The notes: generated from the sequence alone by a model not told the origin. Counted from the stretch's first letter, positions 8,812 to 18,000 are shown. The stretch: 64,000 nucleotides of DNA from an uncultured bacterium (GCA_947651225.1 CANSYK010000004.1:49570-113569), one strand, 5' to 3'. Program-made: numbers and translations.

Positions 8812-10281
8812 TTAGCAATTTCCTCCATGCTTCTCACTATAAGGCAGGCTGACACGGAAAAATCTCTTTAATAGCTGTGTTCCATTAAATGGCAGTAACG
8901 GATAGAGATACCCTTTTCCTACCAATACCGGATTGAACAACAATGCCAGAACAAGAATTACACTTCCAATAATAAATCCGGCAAGATTGAACCATGCTGT
9001 CAGGATCAATAAAAGGATTCTGAAAAACTTTAAGGCGTATCCAAGTTCCATATTGCTCTGTGTATAATTTGCAACCGCAACAAAAGACATATACAACATA
9101 ATCTCCGCATTAAACCAGCCGGAACTAACCGTATAATCCCCAAATACAATACCTGCCACAATGCTAAGCGGCGTTGTCAACATATTTGGTGTATTAATTG
9201 ATGCCATTTTCAATCCATCAATTGCAAATTCCAAAATCAAAAGTTGTATAATAGGCGGCACATTAATGGGGTCCTTTATTTCTATAAAGCTAAGAGCAGA
9301 CGGTACCCACTGAGGATTCTGCAGCAAAAGCAAAAGTATCGGTGTAATATAAAGTGCTACAATACTTGTCATCATTCTTGTCAGTCGCAGGTATGTTCCG
9401 GTAATCGGCGGAAAATAATACTCATTAGCATCTTCCAGAATACTAAAAAGAGAGGTTGGAAGAATCATAGCAGCAGGAGAATTATCTACCATCACCACAA
9501 TGCTTCCTTCTAACAGACACGCCGCTGTTGTATCAGGCCTCTCTGAATATTTAAACCGTGGAAAAGGATTATACCAGCTTCTTTGGAAAAGTTCCTCTGC
9601 CAAACTTTCTTTATTTAGAGTAAGAGAATCCACTTTTATGCTTTTAATGCGGTTAAGAACCTCTTTTAACGCTTCTTTCTTTACACGATTCTTCATATAA
9701 ACTACTGCTACATCTGTTTTTGAGCTTTTTCCCACCGACAAAATCTGAAATACCAGATTTACATCACGAATTCTGCGCCTCACTAAGGCCGCATTTGGTA
9801 CCAGTGCTTCGATAAATCCATCTCTGGAACCACGCAAAACTTTGTCTTTTTCTGGTTCATCTACACTGCGGCTCGGGTATTTTCGAAAGTCAAAACCAAT
9901 GATCTGTTGATACCCTTCAATTAAAATACAGGTAATTCCAGATAACAACTGCTGTACAAATTTATTCTGATCTTCTATCGTTATAATGGACATATATGGC
10001 GCATACCTGTCCACAAAACCAGAATACTCCTTTGGCATTTCCTGTTCCTGGATAGTATAAAAAAATTCTACTACTTTTTCTGAAACATCACCTGTCAAGA
10101 AACCATTCACTGCAAACATGCTTGCTCTTTTCCCGCCAATAATAATCTGACGGTGTATAATATCAAAATTCTCATTCAGATGTAAAAGCGCCTGAATTGC
10201 TTCCATACGTTCTTTATAACCGCCATAAAAAATATCCGGTTCTTCCTGTAATTCTGTGTTATCATTTACATTTTCTTCCAT
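8812..10281 (-). CDS. GerA-family spore germination protein
   Basis: The 489-residue protein has the GerA/GerBA/SpoVAF layout. A soluble N-terminal half includes IIGGKRASMFAVNGF near residue 60. The C-terminal half has several membrane helices, including YITPILLLLLQNPQWVPSAL and FEFAIDGLKMAS-like sequence (seen as LEFAIDGLKMASINTPNML). These proteins sit in the inner spore membrane as germinant-receptor or SpoVAF subunits. No GerB or GerC partner is adjacent, so it is a solo A subunit, which would also suit SpoVAF. The frame extends to ATG at 10335, but ATG at 10281 has GGAG seven bases upstream and is preferred; 10293 is also possible. Confidence 0.88.
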   Translation of the reverse strand: MEENVNDNTELQEEPDIFYGGYKERMEAIQALLHLNENFDIIHRQIIIGGKRASMFAVNGFLTGDVSEKVVEFFYTIQEQEMPKEYSGFVDRYAPYMSIITIEDQNKFVQQLLSGITCILIEGYQQIIGFDFRKYPSRSVDEPEKDKVLRGSRDGFIEALVPNAALVRRRIRDVNLVFQILSVGKSSKTDVAVVYMKNRVKKEALKEVLNRIKSIKVDSLTLNKESLAEELFQRSWYNPFPRFKYSERPDTTAACLLEGSIVVMVDNSPAAMILPTSLFSILEDANEYYFPPITGTYLRLTRMMTSIVALYITPILLLLLQNPQWVPSALSFIEIKDPINVPPIIQLLILEFAIDGLKMASINTPNMLTTPLSIVAGIVFGDYTVSSGWFNAEIMLYMSFVAVANYTQSNMELGYALKFFRILLLILTAWFNLAGFIIGSVILVLALLFNPVLVGKGYLYPLLPFNGTQLLKRFFRVSLPYSEKHGGNC

Positions 10282-10364
10282 ACTGCGCTCCATTTCTGCT
10301 TTCTGCCAAAAATTTCCCCTCTGCCATTTTGGCATTTTTTGCTGATATAAATAGAATCAGCATA

Positions 10365-10394
10365 CAGTATGTACCATTTTTCACATTCTTATTC
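10365..10394 (-). promoter_or_regulatory. Putative sigma-G promoter of the GerA gene
   Basis: The minus strand carries GAATA (10394-10390), an 18-bp spacer and CATACTG (10371-10365). This fits the forespore sigma-G pattern (GHATR, N17-18, CATWHTA) at all but the last base. It fits the known sigma-G control of gerA-type genes. Confidence 0.55.
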
Positions 10395-10445
10395 GTTTTT
10401 TACTCAACTGATATATATTTTGCATTGCAATTTTCAAGCACGCTC

Positions 10446-10474
10446 TGGACAAATAGAAACAATGTAATTATAAT
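10446..10474 (+). promoter_or_regulatory. Sigma-A promoter of the 251-aa protein gene
   Basis: TGGACA (10446-10451), a 17-bp spacer and TATAAT (10469-10474) lie about 50 nt upstream of the ATG. Confidence 0.8.
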
Positions 10475-10525
10475 ACTTTATTATAAAAAGTCCCAGATAG
10501 CAGCAAAAACTTCTAAGGAGATATT

Positions 10526-11281
10526 ATGTCTGTCAGCCCTTTTGATGAAGATTTATTTCAGAAAGCATGTAATGAAATTATCCATAAAGAACGAGAGAAA
10601 AATGGTATTGGCACACTCCAGGAAAAAACAGTCCATGCGGTCTTAAAGCGATTTTACGAACCTGATACTGGACACCAGGAAATACGGATTGGAAACTATG
10701 TCGCTGATATTTTTCGTGGAGAAGAAATTATTGAAATACAAACTCGAAATTTTAATTCCATGCGGAAAAAATTGGATTTATTTTTAGAAGAATATCCTGT
10801 TACCATTGTCTATCCCATTATACATTCCAAATGGTTATTATGGATTGATGAAACCACAGGAGAAATTTCCAAAAAACGGAAATCTCCTAGGACGGGGAAA
10901 ACTTATGATGCCTACTATGAACTGTACAAAATCAAACAATATCTGACACATCCAAACCTTCATTTATGTCTGATATTAATAGATGTTGAGGAATACAGGC
11001 TTTTAAATGGATGGAGCCGTGACAAAAAGCGAGGCTCTACCCGCTATGACAGGATTCCGGTCAAACTAGTTGATGAATACTATATTGGCAGTCCAAAAGA
11101 ATATGGCTGCATGATTCCAGAGAACTTACCTAAACCCTTTTGCTCCAAAGATTTTGCAAAAAAAGCAAATATTTCGCAAGGCGCAGCACAACTTGCACTA
11201 AATATACTAAATTATATTCAGGCAGTCACCCGTGTTGGTAAAAAAGGAAACTCTTATCTATATGAACTAAAAAACAATTAA
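10526..11281 (+). CDS. Unknown protein with nuclease-like core and C-terminal winged-helix-like domain
   Basis: I do not recognise a named family for this 251-residue protein. Around residues 58-76, NYVADIFRGEEIIEIQTRNF resembles the D...ExQ/ExK core of PD-(D/E)XK nuclease folds (Asp, a turn, then Glu-x-Gln). The last ~55 residues (FAKKANISQGAAQLALNI, then RVGKKGNSYLYEL) look like a winged helix. The middle is basic (KKRKSPRTGKTYD). AAGGAGAT lies six bases before the ATG and a good promoter precedes it. It is followed by the arabinofuranosidase gene 45 nt downstream. Domain assignments are inferred from pattern only; a DNA-binding regulator or a repair/defence nuclease are both possible. Confidence 0.7.
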   Translation: MSVSPFDEDLFQKACNEIIHKEREKNGIGTLQEKTVHAVLKRFYEPDTGHQEIRIGNYVADIFRGEEIIEIQTRNFNSMRKKLDLFLEEYPVTIVYPIIHSKWLLWIDETTGEISKKRKSPRTGKTYDAYYELYKIKQYLTHPNLHLCLILIDVEEYRLLNGWSRDKKRGSTRYDRIPVKLVDEYYIGSPKEYGCMIPENLPKPFCSKDFAKKANISQGAAQLALNILNYIQAVTRVGKKGNSYLYELKNN

Positions 11282-11295
11282 TTACTATTCATGCG
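11280..11295. repeat. Possible remnant of the GTTACTATTCACGG repeat end
   Basis: ATTACTATTCATGCG overlaps and directly follows the stop codon of the 251-aa gene and matches 12 of 15 bases of the repeat end seen at 28105, 49900 and 60762. Short, so possibly chance, but its position at a stop codon matches the other copies. Confidence 0.35.
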
Positions 11296-11326
11296 CCAAC
11301 TGAAGGGCGGCAGAAGGGAGACCAGT

Positions 11327-12847
11327 ATGAAAAAATCAACTTTACATATCAATCCAGACAAAACATTAAGCCATATTGCACCAGAGATCTATGGACAATT
11401 TTCTGAACATCTCGGACGATGTATTTATGATGGTATCTTTGTCGGCGAATCATCTGATATTCCAAACACGAAAGGAATAAGAAACGATGTTGTAGAGGCA
11501 CTTCGTTCCCTGAATTTGCCTGTCCTGCGTTGGCCAGGCGGTTGCTTTGCAGACGAGTACCACTGGAAAGACGGTATTGGTCCAAAAGAAAACAGGCGAA
11601 AAATCATCAATACCAACTGGGGTGGTACTGTCGAAGACAACAGTTTTGGTACACATGAATTTATGGAACTTTGTGAACAAATTGACTGTGAACCTTATAT
11701 TGCCATCAACCTCGGAAGCGGAACCGTCCAGGAAGCAGCCGACTGGGTAGAATATATGACTGCAGAAGGCGCCTCTACTCTAGTAGAACTTCGTAAAAAA
11801 AATGGACGAGAAAAACCCTGGAAAGTAAAATATATTGGTATTGGCAATGAGAATTGGGGCGGCGGTGGAAGCATGGACGCTGACTATTATGCTAGTGAAT
11901 ATAAGCGATACCAGCAATTTTGTAAAGAATATTCTGGAAACACCTTATATAAAATTGCCTGTGGCCCAAATGCAGATGACTATCATTGGACATCAGAGCT
12001 AATGAGCCGGATTAACCACTGGCACGCAAAGGGAATCAGTCTTCACTACTATACTCTGCCAAGTGGCAACTTTGACCAAAAAGGCAGTTCCACTGATTTT
12101 ACAGAAAAAGAATACTATGCAACGATTTCTCAGACCCTTAGAATAGAAGAAATTATCAAGGGACATCTAAGAATAATGGATCAATTAGACCCTGACCACA
12201 ATATTGACTTAGTTGTAGATGAATGGGGAGCCTGGTATGATGTAGAACCAGGAACAAATCCTGGATTTCTATACCAGCAAAATACTATGCGGGACGCCAT
12301 TATAGCTGCATTAAACCTGAATATCTTTAATAAGCACAGTGACCGGATTTCTATGGCAAATATTGCACAAGTTGTCAATGTACTTCAGGCAATGATATTG
12401 ACAGAAGATGCAAAAATTATAAAGACACCAACTTACGAAGTGTTTTATATGTTTAAAGAACATCAAGATGCTACGCTTGTAGAAAGCAGTATTGATTCGC
12501 TTTCTACAGGCTGCGAAGACATCACTGTCCCAGCATTATCAGAATCCGTTTCGATAGAGAAAGCACAGGAAAACATTGGAAATATCAAAAAAATAACAAT
12601 TACTCTTGCAAACACTTCGCTGTCAGAAGGCACAGAAATAGAAATCTGCCTTCCCAATTCATATCAATTTACCAGTGAAGCTTCCATCTCCCTTCTTCAT
12701 GAAGAAGTACATGCATATAATACATTTGAAGAACCAGAGAATGTGAAAAGAACAGAGATAACAAAAATCTGGAATAATAACAAACAAGTTTTGTACCTTC
12801 CTGCCTGCAGTGTCTGCCGTATAAAATGCTCTATTCAACAGGTATAA
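11327..12847 (+). CDS. abfA: Alpha-L-arabinofuranosidase, GH51
   Basis: The 506-residue protein shows the GH51 signatures: LRWPGGCFADEYHW near residue 65, acid/base Glu in GIGNENWGGGG (about 175), and nucleophile Glu in VVDEWGAWYD (about 293). A beta-sandwich tail follows. No signal peptide is present, so it acts in the cytoplasm, removing terminal alpha-L-arabinofuranosyl units from imported arabino-oligosaccharides. The frame opens at 11291, but ATG at 11327 has AAGGGAG upstream and begins at the usual family start. It may be cotranscribed with the unknown 251-aa gene. A hairpin follows the gene. Confidence 0.95.
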   Translation: MKKSTLHINPDKTLSHIAPEIYGQFSEHLGRCIYDGIFVGESSDIPNTKGIRNDVVEALRSLNLPVLRWPGGCFADEYHWKDGIGPKENRRKIINTNWGGTVEDNSFGTHEFMELCEQIDCEPYIAINLGSGTVQEAADWVEYMTAEGASTLVELRKKNGREKPWKVKYIGIGNENWGGGGSMDADYYASEYKRYQQFCKEYSGNTLYKIACGPNADDYHWTSELMSRINHWHAKGISLHYYTLPSGNFDQKGSSTDFTEKEYYATISQTLRIEEIIKGHLRIMDQLDPDHNIDLVVDEWGAWYDVEPGTNPGFLYQQNTMRDAIIAALNLNIFNKHSDRISMANIAQVVNVLQAMILTEDAKIIKTPTYEVFYMFKEHQDATLVESSIDSLSTGCEDITVPALSESVSIEKAQENIGNIKKITITLANTSLSEGTEIEICLPNSYQFTSEASISLLHEEVHAYNTFEEPENVKRTEITKIWNNNKQVLYLPACSVCRIKCSIQQV

Positions 12848-12856
12848 TATAAATAC

Positions 12857-12890
12857 ATCCGCTGCTTCTTTGCGAAAGAACGCAGCGGAT
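12857..12890. terminator. Strong hairpin between convergent genes
   Basis: ATCCGCTGC pairs with GCAGCGGAT, and inside it TTCTTT pairs with AAAGAA around a GCG loop, with a single bulged C. Neither strand shows a long T run, so termination is plausible rather than proven. Confidence 0.5.
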
Positions 12891-12914
12891 ATAAAAACAG
12901 GACTATTTAATAAT

Positions 12915-13788
12915 TTAATGTGTCATTCTGTAACCAGCAGAATTATCAAAGCTTCTTAGAAAATATATAATATTATTCATATCAATTTTATGGTTCAAAT
13001 TAATCCAAAGCCCCATATAGCCTACCACATTCTCCCCAAAATGAAGTGGCAGCAATATGACTGGCATATCATCAGCAATCCCCACTCCCGCTTCTGGAAT
13101 AATACTTTCCACAGAACAATCAGCAGTTATTATTTTCCCATTCAGCTTCATGATTGATTTCATTTTAAAAGTAAATGTATTGCTTTGATACAGGTGGCGG
13201 CTCAGATTGTTCCCCCCGATTTTTAAATCGGAAGAAAGACAAACAAAACTTCTTTCAGGCATATATTCAAAAAGAATTTTTTGAAAATCTCTTTCCGTTT
13301 TGCAATCCAAAAATGCCTCTGACATTTTCGCATAATGCCGGATATTCGCATGATAGTTCGCCATATTCCAGTTCAGCCCCATAATCAATCTGGAACAGTC
13401 AAACAAGTGGTTTCTCTGACATCCACAGGATTGCGATAACTGCATATGATATTCTAAAATTGTCAGCCTTCTAATTCTTTTCCTACAGAAACCACTGGAA
13501 CTTCATATCCCTTTGCCTTATGAATAATATCATCAATAAAGCTTCTCTGTTTAATTGTTTCTGAAAAAATGACAATTCCATCCAGTATTTCATAATTAAT
13601 CAGTTCAAATACGATGCGTCCCCAAAATCACTCTCATTCATCAGATACATATCAGAATCCGTTCCAAAGACAAAAACATAATTTCCAAGTCTAATTAACT
13701 CTCTTAATACATACCCCAATAACTTAGTTTGATATTTTTCATCTAATTCTACTGTGCAAACCCCAATTGCTTTTTTGCCCTGATACAT
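12915..13788 (-). pseudogene. Decayed sensory regulator (sugar-binding-like N-terminus plus GAF-like part)
   Basis: The gene starts at ATG 13788 behind a very strong AGGAGGAGGTGA site. It reads KKAIGVCTVELDEKY... as a LacI-type substrate-binding fold for about 58 residues. Near 13617-13625 (TTTTGGGGAC) the frame shifts by one base and continues as RIVFELINYEILDGIVIFSE... to a stop at about 13470. The next piece, 13445-12915, is a 176-residue GAF-like segment (AFLDCKTERDFQKILFEY, then LLPLHFGENVVGYMGLW) in yet another frame. The part between them is missing, and the usual C-terminal output domain (GGDEF or similar in related proteins) is absent. This is a gene remnant with a frameshift, an internal deletion and a lost C-terminus. 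The parent family is inferred. Confidence 0.7.
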
Positions 13789-13880
13789 AGTGTCACCTCC
13801 TCCTAATCGTTGAATACTTCTATTGTAACACCTTTTCAGAGGAAAAACAGCAATTTATTAATTTTTTTAATAAACACAAA

Positions 13881-13914
13881 AACCGCTGTAGTATAAAAAC
13901 CACTGCGGCTCTGT
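13881..13914 (-). terminator. Terminator-like hairpin
   Basis: On the minus strand GCCGCAGTGG and CTACAGCGG pair imperfectly around a T-rich loop, followed by TTTTTG. It suits termination of a minus-strand transcript coming from the gene remnant at 13967-14052. Confidence 0.45.
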
Positions 13915-13966
13915 GATAAATGTATGTATGAAATGAAAGAAAAATGAAACCCAGTTTTAATTCATC

Positions 13967-14052
13967 CCCCTCAATTTCTTTTCAATCTTATCATTGAATT
14001 CCTTTTCTGTCAATAACGTTTCTAAAATTTTTATGATTTTTATGATACAATG
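13967..14052 (-). pseudogene. 3' remnant of a small gene cut off by the repeat insertion
   Basis: In one minus-strand frame the sequence next to the repeat reads IIKIIKILETLLTEKEFN and then DKIEKKLRGMN before a TAA at about 13967. This has the look of a short helical (SHOCT-like) C-terminus. The frame is interrupted by the repeat at 14053-14284, and no start codon is found beyond it. Evidence is compositional only, and it may not be a gene. Confidence 0.35.
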
Positions 14053-14284
14053 TGTTTTGCAGCGCCAGACGGCATAGCCGGATTGTTTTTCGCATGATGT
14101 TTAGAATAGCCGTGAATAGGTTACTGTCCACTCCGTTACCAGTAACAGCAGCGTTTTCAACGCTGTATGCACACATTTTGCAAAATTCATGCAAAATGGC
14201 GCCGCAAAACTCGTACTTTTGGCATAAAACATGCCAAAAATCCTCGAATCTGGTCAATGTGTTAATAGTAACGTGAATAGTAAC
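14053..14284. mobile_element. 232-bp non-coding repeat insertion with 9-bp direct repeats
   Basis: The segment is bounded by identical GATACAATG copies at 14044-14052 and 14285-14293, as expected for a target-site duplication. Inside are several hairpins, such as CAGCGTT/AACGCTG, CATTTTGCA/TGCAAAATG and TTTTGGCAT/ATGCCAAAA. It also holds the motif GCCGTGAATAGG (about 14108) and ends in CGTGAATAGTAAC. Bases 14118-14266 recur, inverted and nearly identical, at 55372-55525. The frame that can be read through it (13991-14296, minus) is most likely spurious translation of the repeat. Confidence 0.7.
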
Positions 14285-14310
14285 GATACAATGCAAAAGT
14301 GGAATATTTA

Positions 14311-14339
14311 TTGAATTATATCTTTATTTTTGGTAAAAT
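14311..14339 (+). promoter_or_regulatory. Promoter of the hybrid histidine kinase
   Basis: TTGAAT (14311-14316), a 17-bp spacer and TAAAAT (14334-14339) lie about 100 nt before the chosen start, immediately beside the inserted repeat. Confidence 0.6.
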
Positions 14340-14436
14340 AAAACTAATACATTGTTATATTAAAAAAGTAACAGTGAACTGCATGAAAATATTATGTCTA
14401 AGCTATTTCCATACAGCTCCTGGGGAAGGATATGTT

Positions 14437-17400
14437 ATGCAGATACAAGACTACGACATTATTTTAAATTCTCTGCAACTAACGGGAATCTATGTAATCA
14501 GAGAAGATAACCACCAAATTCTATACTTTAACCAAAGGGTAAAAGATGTAACACCAAATGTTGAATTAGGGATGGTATGCCATGACTTATGGAAAGATGC
14601 CTGTTCAAACTGCCCGCTTCCACTTATAGAAGGTAATAAAGAAGGCAGGTCTACCATCTATGACACTCCATTTGGGAGATCCGCAGAAGTCACGGCAAAC
14701 CGGATTGTCTGGCAATACAGTATTCCTGCTTTCATAATCTCAGTCACTCCCCATATGGAAAATGCAGACTACACTTATAACATTATTTTAAAAGCAAATC
14801 TGACGACAAACCGTTATAATGTTGTAAAATCACCTGTAAAGCAGCACATGGATTTTGTCCACAAATATCCCATTCTTTCTGAACTTTTTACAAAATATGC
14901 CAACAGTGGCCATATCCACAGCAATGATATAGACTCTTTTCTTGAATTCACCCAGATAGAACATCTGCAAAAAGAGTTAAAAAATCCAACAAAGGCTATT
15001 ACCTTTACTTATCGGCACAAATCAGGACAGGATGACTATCGCTGGCACGCCATTGAAATCATTCCTGACTATGACTATTCAGAAAACCACCAGACCGTAA
15101 TAATTTACTGCAAAGACATTCATGACATTTACAGTAAAGGGCTTGCTTTAGAAGAACTAAATACCAGAAACCGCGAAATTATAGAATCCCTGGGTGAAAT
15201 GAATTTTGCGATTTACGTTATTGACCTGAACACTGGTATGATGAATCCTGTCCGTGCGGCAAACGACATTGGAAATGTTGACGGTTGGGAAATTATGAAC
15301 TGGGACAATATTCTTACAGATAGTGTCAACAATTTGTATCACCCGGATTACAGAGATAAAATATTGCAGATGTATTCTTTAAAAGCCTTAAGACAGGCAC
15401 AAAAAGATGGAAAACAAAATACAGAACTTCTCTGCCAGCGAATGATACAATCCAGCTATCATTATGTATCTGCCACCACTTATTTCCACAAGACCAGTTA
15501 TGGCAATGATTTTGTCGTTATGGCAATACAGGACATGGATAAACGTGCCCGTCAGGAAATCAGACAGTCACAGGATGATATATATATTGCTGCCCTGATT
15601 AAATCACGATATGATAATATGTGTACCGTTGATTTAAACACTGGCATCTGCGAACAGATGTATCTGAAAGATACTGACAAACTTGATAACACAATACGGA
15701 GCGATTACAATCTCTTTATCCAGAAAGCAATTGATGATGGACGGGTCTGCGAAGAGGATATCGCTGTCTTTCAGGATTATTTACTGCTTGAAAACCTGCG
15801 CAAAAGAGCAGAAAATGATGATGACAGTGTAGAAACCATCTTTGAATATCGTATGAAAACGCCCAAATTTATCTGGCTGCAAGTACAGATATTATTTGTC
15901 CATCAGAACAATGGCGTGATTGCTAATATATTAAGCCGGGATATTACGGAACGAAAATTAAAAGAAGCAGAAGAAAAAAAAGAAAAACAGGACTGGAGTT
16001 ATATCATTAACAGTATGAGCAGTATGTTTTTTGCCACATATTATATTGATTTGGATACCGATACTTTCCGCATCATAAAACAAACATCCAAATCAGGAAA
16101 TATATTAAGCATTACACAAAATTATAATGAGGCAATCAGTACTTATTCACAACACTCCGTCCATCCAGACGACAGAGAGGAATATATGGAGACACTGGGA
16201 CGTCCAAACCTTTTAAACTCCCTGTCACTACATCATCCTTTTGTGGCAATAGAATATCAAAGAATTAAGAAAAAGCACAATGTAACGAAAGGAAATGGCT
16301 GGATTCGCGCAACCGTTATTCTTATAGAAACAAAGAATAACATACCTACAAAGGCTTTATATGTGGAACAGGATGTAACAGAAAGCAAAAGAAAAGAAGA
16401 AAAGGAACTCAAACTTTTACGGGAAGCCTACGAAGCCGCAAATCAGGCCAATGCTTCAAAGAGTGACTTTCTTTCCAGAATGAGCCATGATATCCGTACA
16501 CCGTTAAATGCAATTATCGGAATGACAACCATTGCCAGATCACATCTGGAAGACCAAGCCCGGATTTCTGACTGTCTGGACAAAATTATGGTTTCCAGCA
16601 AACATCTCCTCTCTCTGGTTAATGAAGTTCTAGACATGAGCAAAATTGAATCTGGCAAACTGGAGCTTTCCGAAGAAAAGTTTAACCTTTCTGACCTGAT
16701 ACAAAATGTCCTTACCATGATTCGTCCGAGCCTGCAGGATAAACAGCACAAATTAGAGTTTCATACCGCAAATGTAGAACATGATGAAGTAATAGGTGAC
16801 AGTTCCCGTCTTCAACAAATATTTATGAACATTCTTGGAAATGCTGTAAAGTATACTCCAGATGGCGGCAGACTTAAAATAGAAGTCACTGAAAAGTCTT
16901 CTATTTTATATGACCGCAGTTGTTATGAATTTATATTTGAAGATAATGGAATTGGAATGTCAGAAGAGTTTTTATCTCACATTTTTGATCCGTTCGGTCG
17001 TGCCGAAGATACGCGAATTAATAAAATCGAAGGCACCGGACTTGGAATGACCATTACACAAAACCTAGTCCGGTTGATGAACGGAAATATTGATGTCGAA
17101 AGTAAAGTAAACGAAGGTTCCCGTTTCATAGTTACTATATATTTGAAACGTCAAAACACCATCACGCCAGACATGAAGCTTTTTAAGGATCTTCTGGTTC
17201 TGGTCATTGACTATGATCGTGATTCCCTCAAGTCTTCCTGTTCTGTTCTTGAAGATATAGGAATAAAAACGGAAAAAATCGATGACGAAAACGCTGTTAT
17301 AAAGCGTATTCAAAAAGCAGAGGACGCAGGAGAAAGCTTTTTTGCAGTTATTATTGACCAAAAACTACAGAGTTACGATGGCATACATCTGGCTGAAAAA

Positions 17401-18000
17401 ATTAAAAAAGAGTTTGGACAAAAATCGCCTGCCACTATCGTTTCCATTCAGGACTGGGACAATACAAAAGCGGATACACATTATGAAGGAGTGGACGGTC
17501 TGATTTCCAAACCACTCTTTAAATCAAGACTTATGTATTTATTTAAAAATATTATCGAAAAAGAAAATAAAAAAATTCCTGACAAAGAGGAAACCTCACC
17601 AAAAGAAATTTTTGAAGGGAAAAGAATTCTTTTAGTAGATGATATCGAAATAAATCGTGAAATTGGTGTTGAGATTATCGGGACTACTGGTATTACTGTA
17701 GAAACTGCCTCTAATGGAAAGGAAGCACTGGATAAATTTGAAGAAATGGAAGAAGGTTACTATAACTTGATTTTCATGGATATTCAAATGCCTGTCATGA
17801 ATGGCTATGAGGCAACAAAAGCAATCCGTAAGTCCAAAAAAGCAGATGCAGAACGTATTCCTATCGTGGCAATGACTGCAAATGCCTTTACCGAAGATAT
17901 GATTGCAAGTAAACGAGCAGGAATGAATGAGCACATTGCAAAACCACTGAACATAGAGCAGCTTTTGGACTGTCTGGCACGCTGGCTGACAGAACACTAA
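14437..18000 (+). CDS. Cytoplasmic PAS-containing hybrid sensor histidine kinase with two receiver domains
   Basis: From ATG 14437 (GGAAGG eight bases upstream) the protein has 1187 residues and no membrane helices. The N-terminal part holds several PAS-like modules; the first carries a CHDLWKDACSNCPL cysteine motif near residue 45. A short coiled coil leads to HisKA with the phospho-accepting His in SRMSHDIRTPLNAIIG (H684). The ATPase domain shows the N box FMNILGNAVKYT and G boxes EDNGIGM and GTGLGMTI. The first receiver is divergent but keeps the Asp in VIIDQKL (D974). The second is canonical (ILLVDDIEINR, IFMDIQMP with D1115, MTANAF, KPL). No response regulator or HPt gene is adjacent, so its target is unknown. 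A longer frame from 14299 includes sequence next to the repeat and has no ribosome binding site. Confidence 0.9.
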   Translation: MQIQDYDIILNSLQLTGIYVIREDNHQILYFNQRVKDVTPNVELGMVCHDLWKDACSNCPLPLIEGNKEGRSTIYDTPFGRSAEVTANRIVWQYSIPAFIISVTPHMENADYTYNIILKANLTTNRYNVVKSPVKQHMDFVHKYPILSELFTKYANSGHIHSNDIDSFLEFTQIEHLQKELKNPTKAITFTYRHKSGQDDYRWHAIEIIPDYDYSENHQTVIIYCKDIHDIYSKGLALEELNTRNREIIESLGEMNFAIYVIDLNTGMMNPVRAANDIGNVDGWEIMNWDNILTDSVNNLYHPDYRDKILQMYSLKALRQAQKDGKQNTELLCQRMIQSSYHYVSATTYFHKTSYGNDFVVMAIQDMDKRARQEIRQSQDDIYIAALIKSRYDNMCTVDLNTGICEQMYLKDTDKLDNTIRSDYNLFIQKAIDDGRVCEEDIAVFQDYLLLENLRKRAENDDDSVETIFEYRMKTPKFIWLQVQILFVHQNNGVIANILSRDITERKLKEAEEKKEKQDWSYIINSMSSMFFATYYIDLDTDTFRIIKQTSKSGNILSITQNYNEAISTYSQHSVHPDDREEYMETLGRPNLLNSLSLHHPFVAIEYQRIKKKHNVTKGNGWIRATVILIETKNNIPTKALYVEQDVTESKRKEEKELKLLREAYEAANQANASKSDFLSRMSHDIRTPLNAIIGMTTIARSHLEDQARISDCLDKIMVSSKHLLSLVNEVLDMSKIESGKLELSEEKFNLSDLIQNVLTMIRPSLQDKQHKLEFHTANVEHDEVIGDSSRLQQIFMNILGNAVKYTPDGGRLKIEVTEKSSILYDRSCYEFIFEDNGIGMSEEFLSHIFDPFGRAEDTRINKIEGTGLGMTITQNLVRLMNGNIDVESKVNEGSRFIVTIYLKRQNTITPDMKLFKDLLVLVIDYDRDSLKSSCSVLEDIGIKTEKIDDENAVIKRIQKAEDAGESFFAVIIDQKLQSYDGIHLAEKIKKEFGQKSPATIVSIQDWDNTKADTHYEGVDGLISKPLFKSRLMYLFKNIIEKENKKIPDKEETSPKEIFEGKRILLVDDIEINREIGVEIIGTTGITVETASNGKEALDKFEEMEEGYYNLIFMDIQMPVMNGYEATKAIRKSKKADAERIPIVAMTANAFTEDMIASKRAGMNEHIAKPLNIEQLLDCLARWLTEH

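Noticed and set aside
14053..14284. CRISPR array in the hairpin-rich region
   Set aside because: There are inverted repeats but no regularly spaced direct repeats with unique spacers.
13991..14296. 101-codon minus-strand frame beginning MHCIVTIHVT
   Set aside because: It lies mostly inside the repeat element, and the same sequence at 55372-55525 is non-coding; no ribosome binding site is present.
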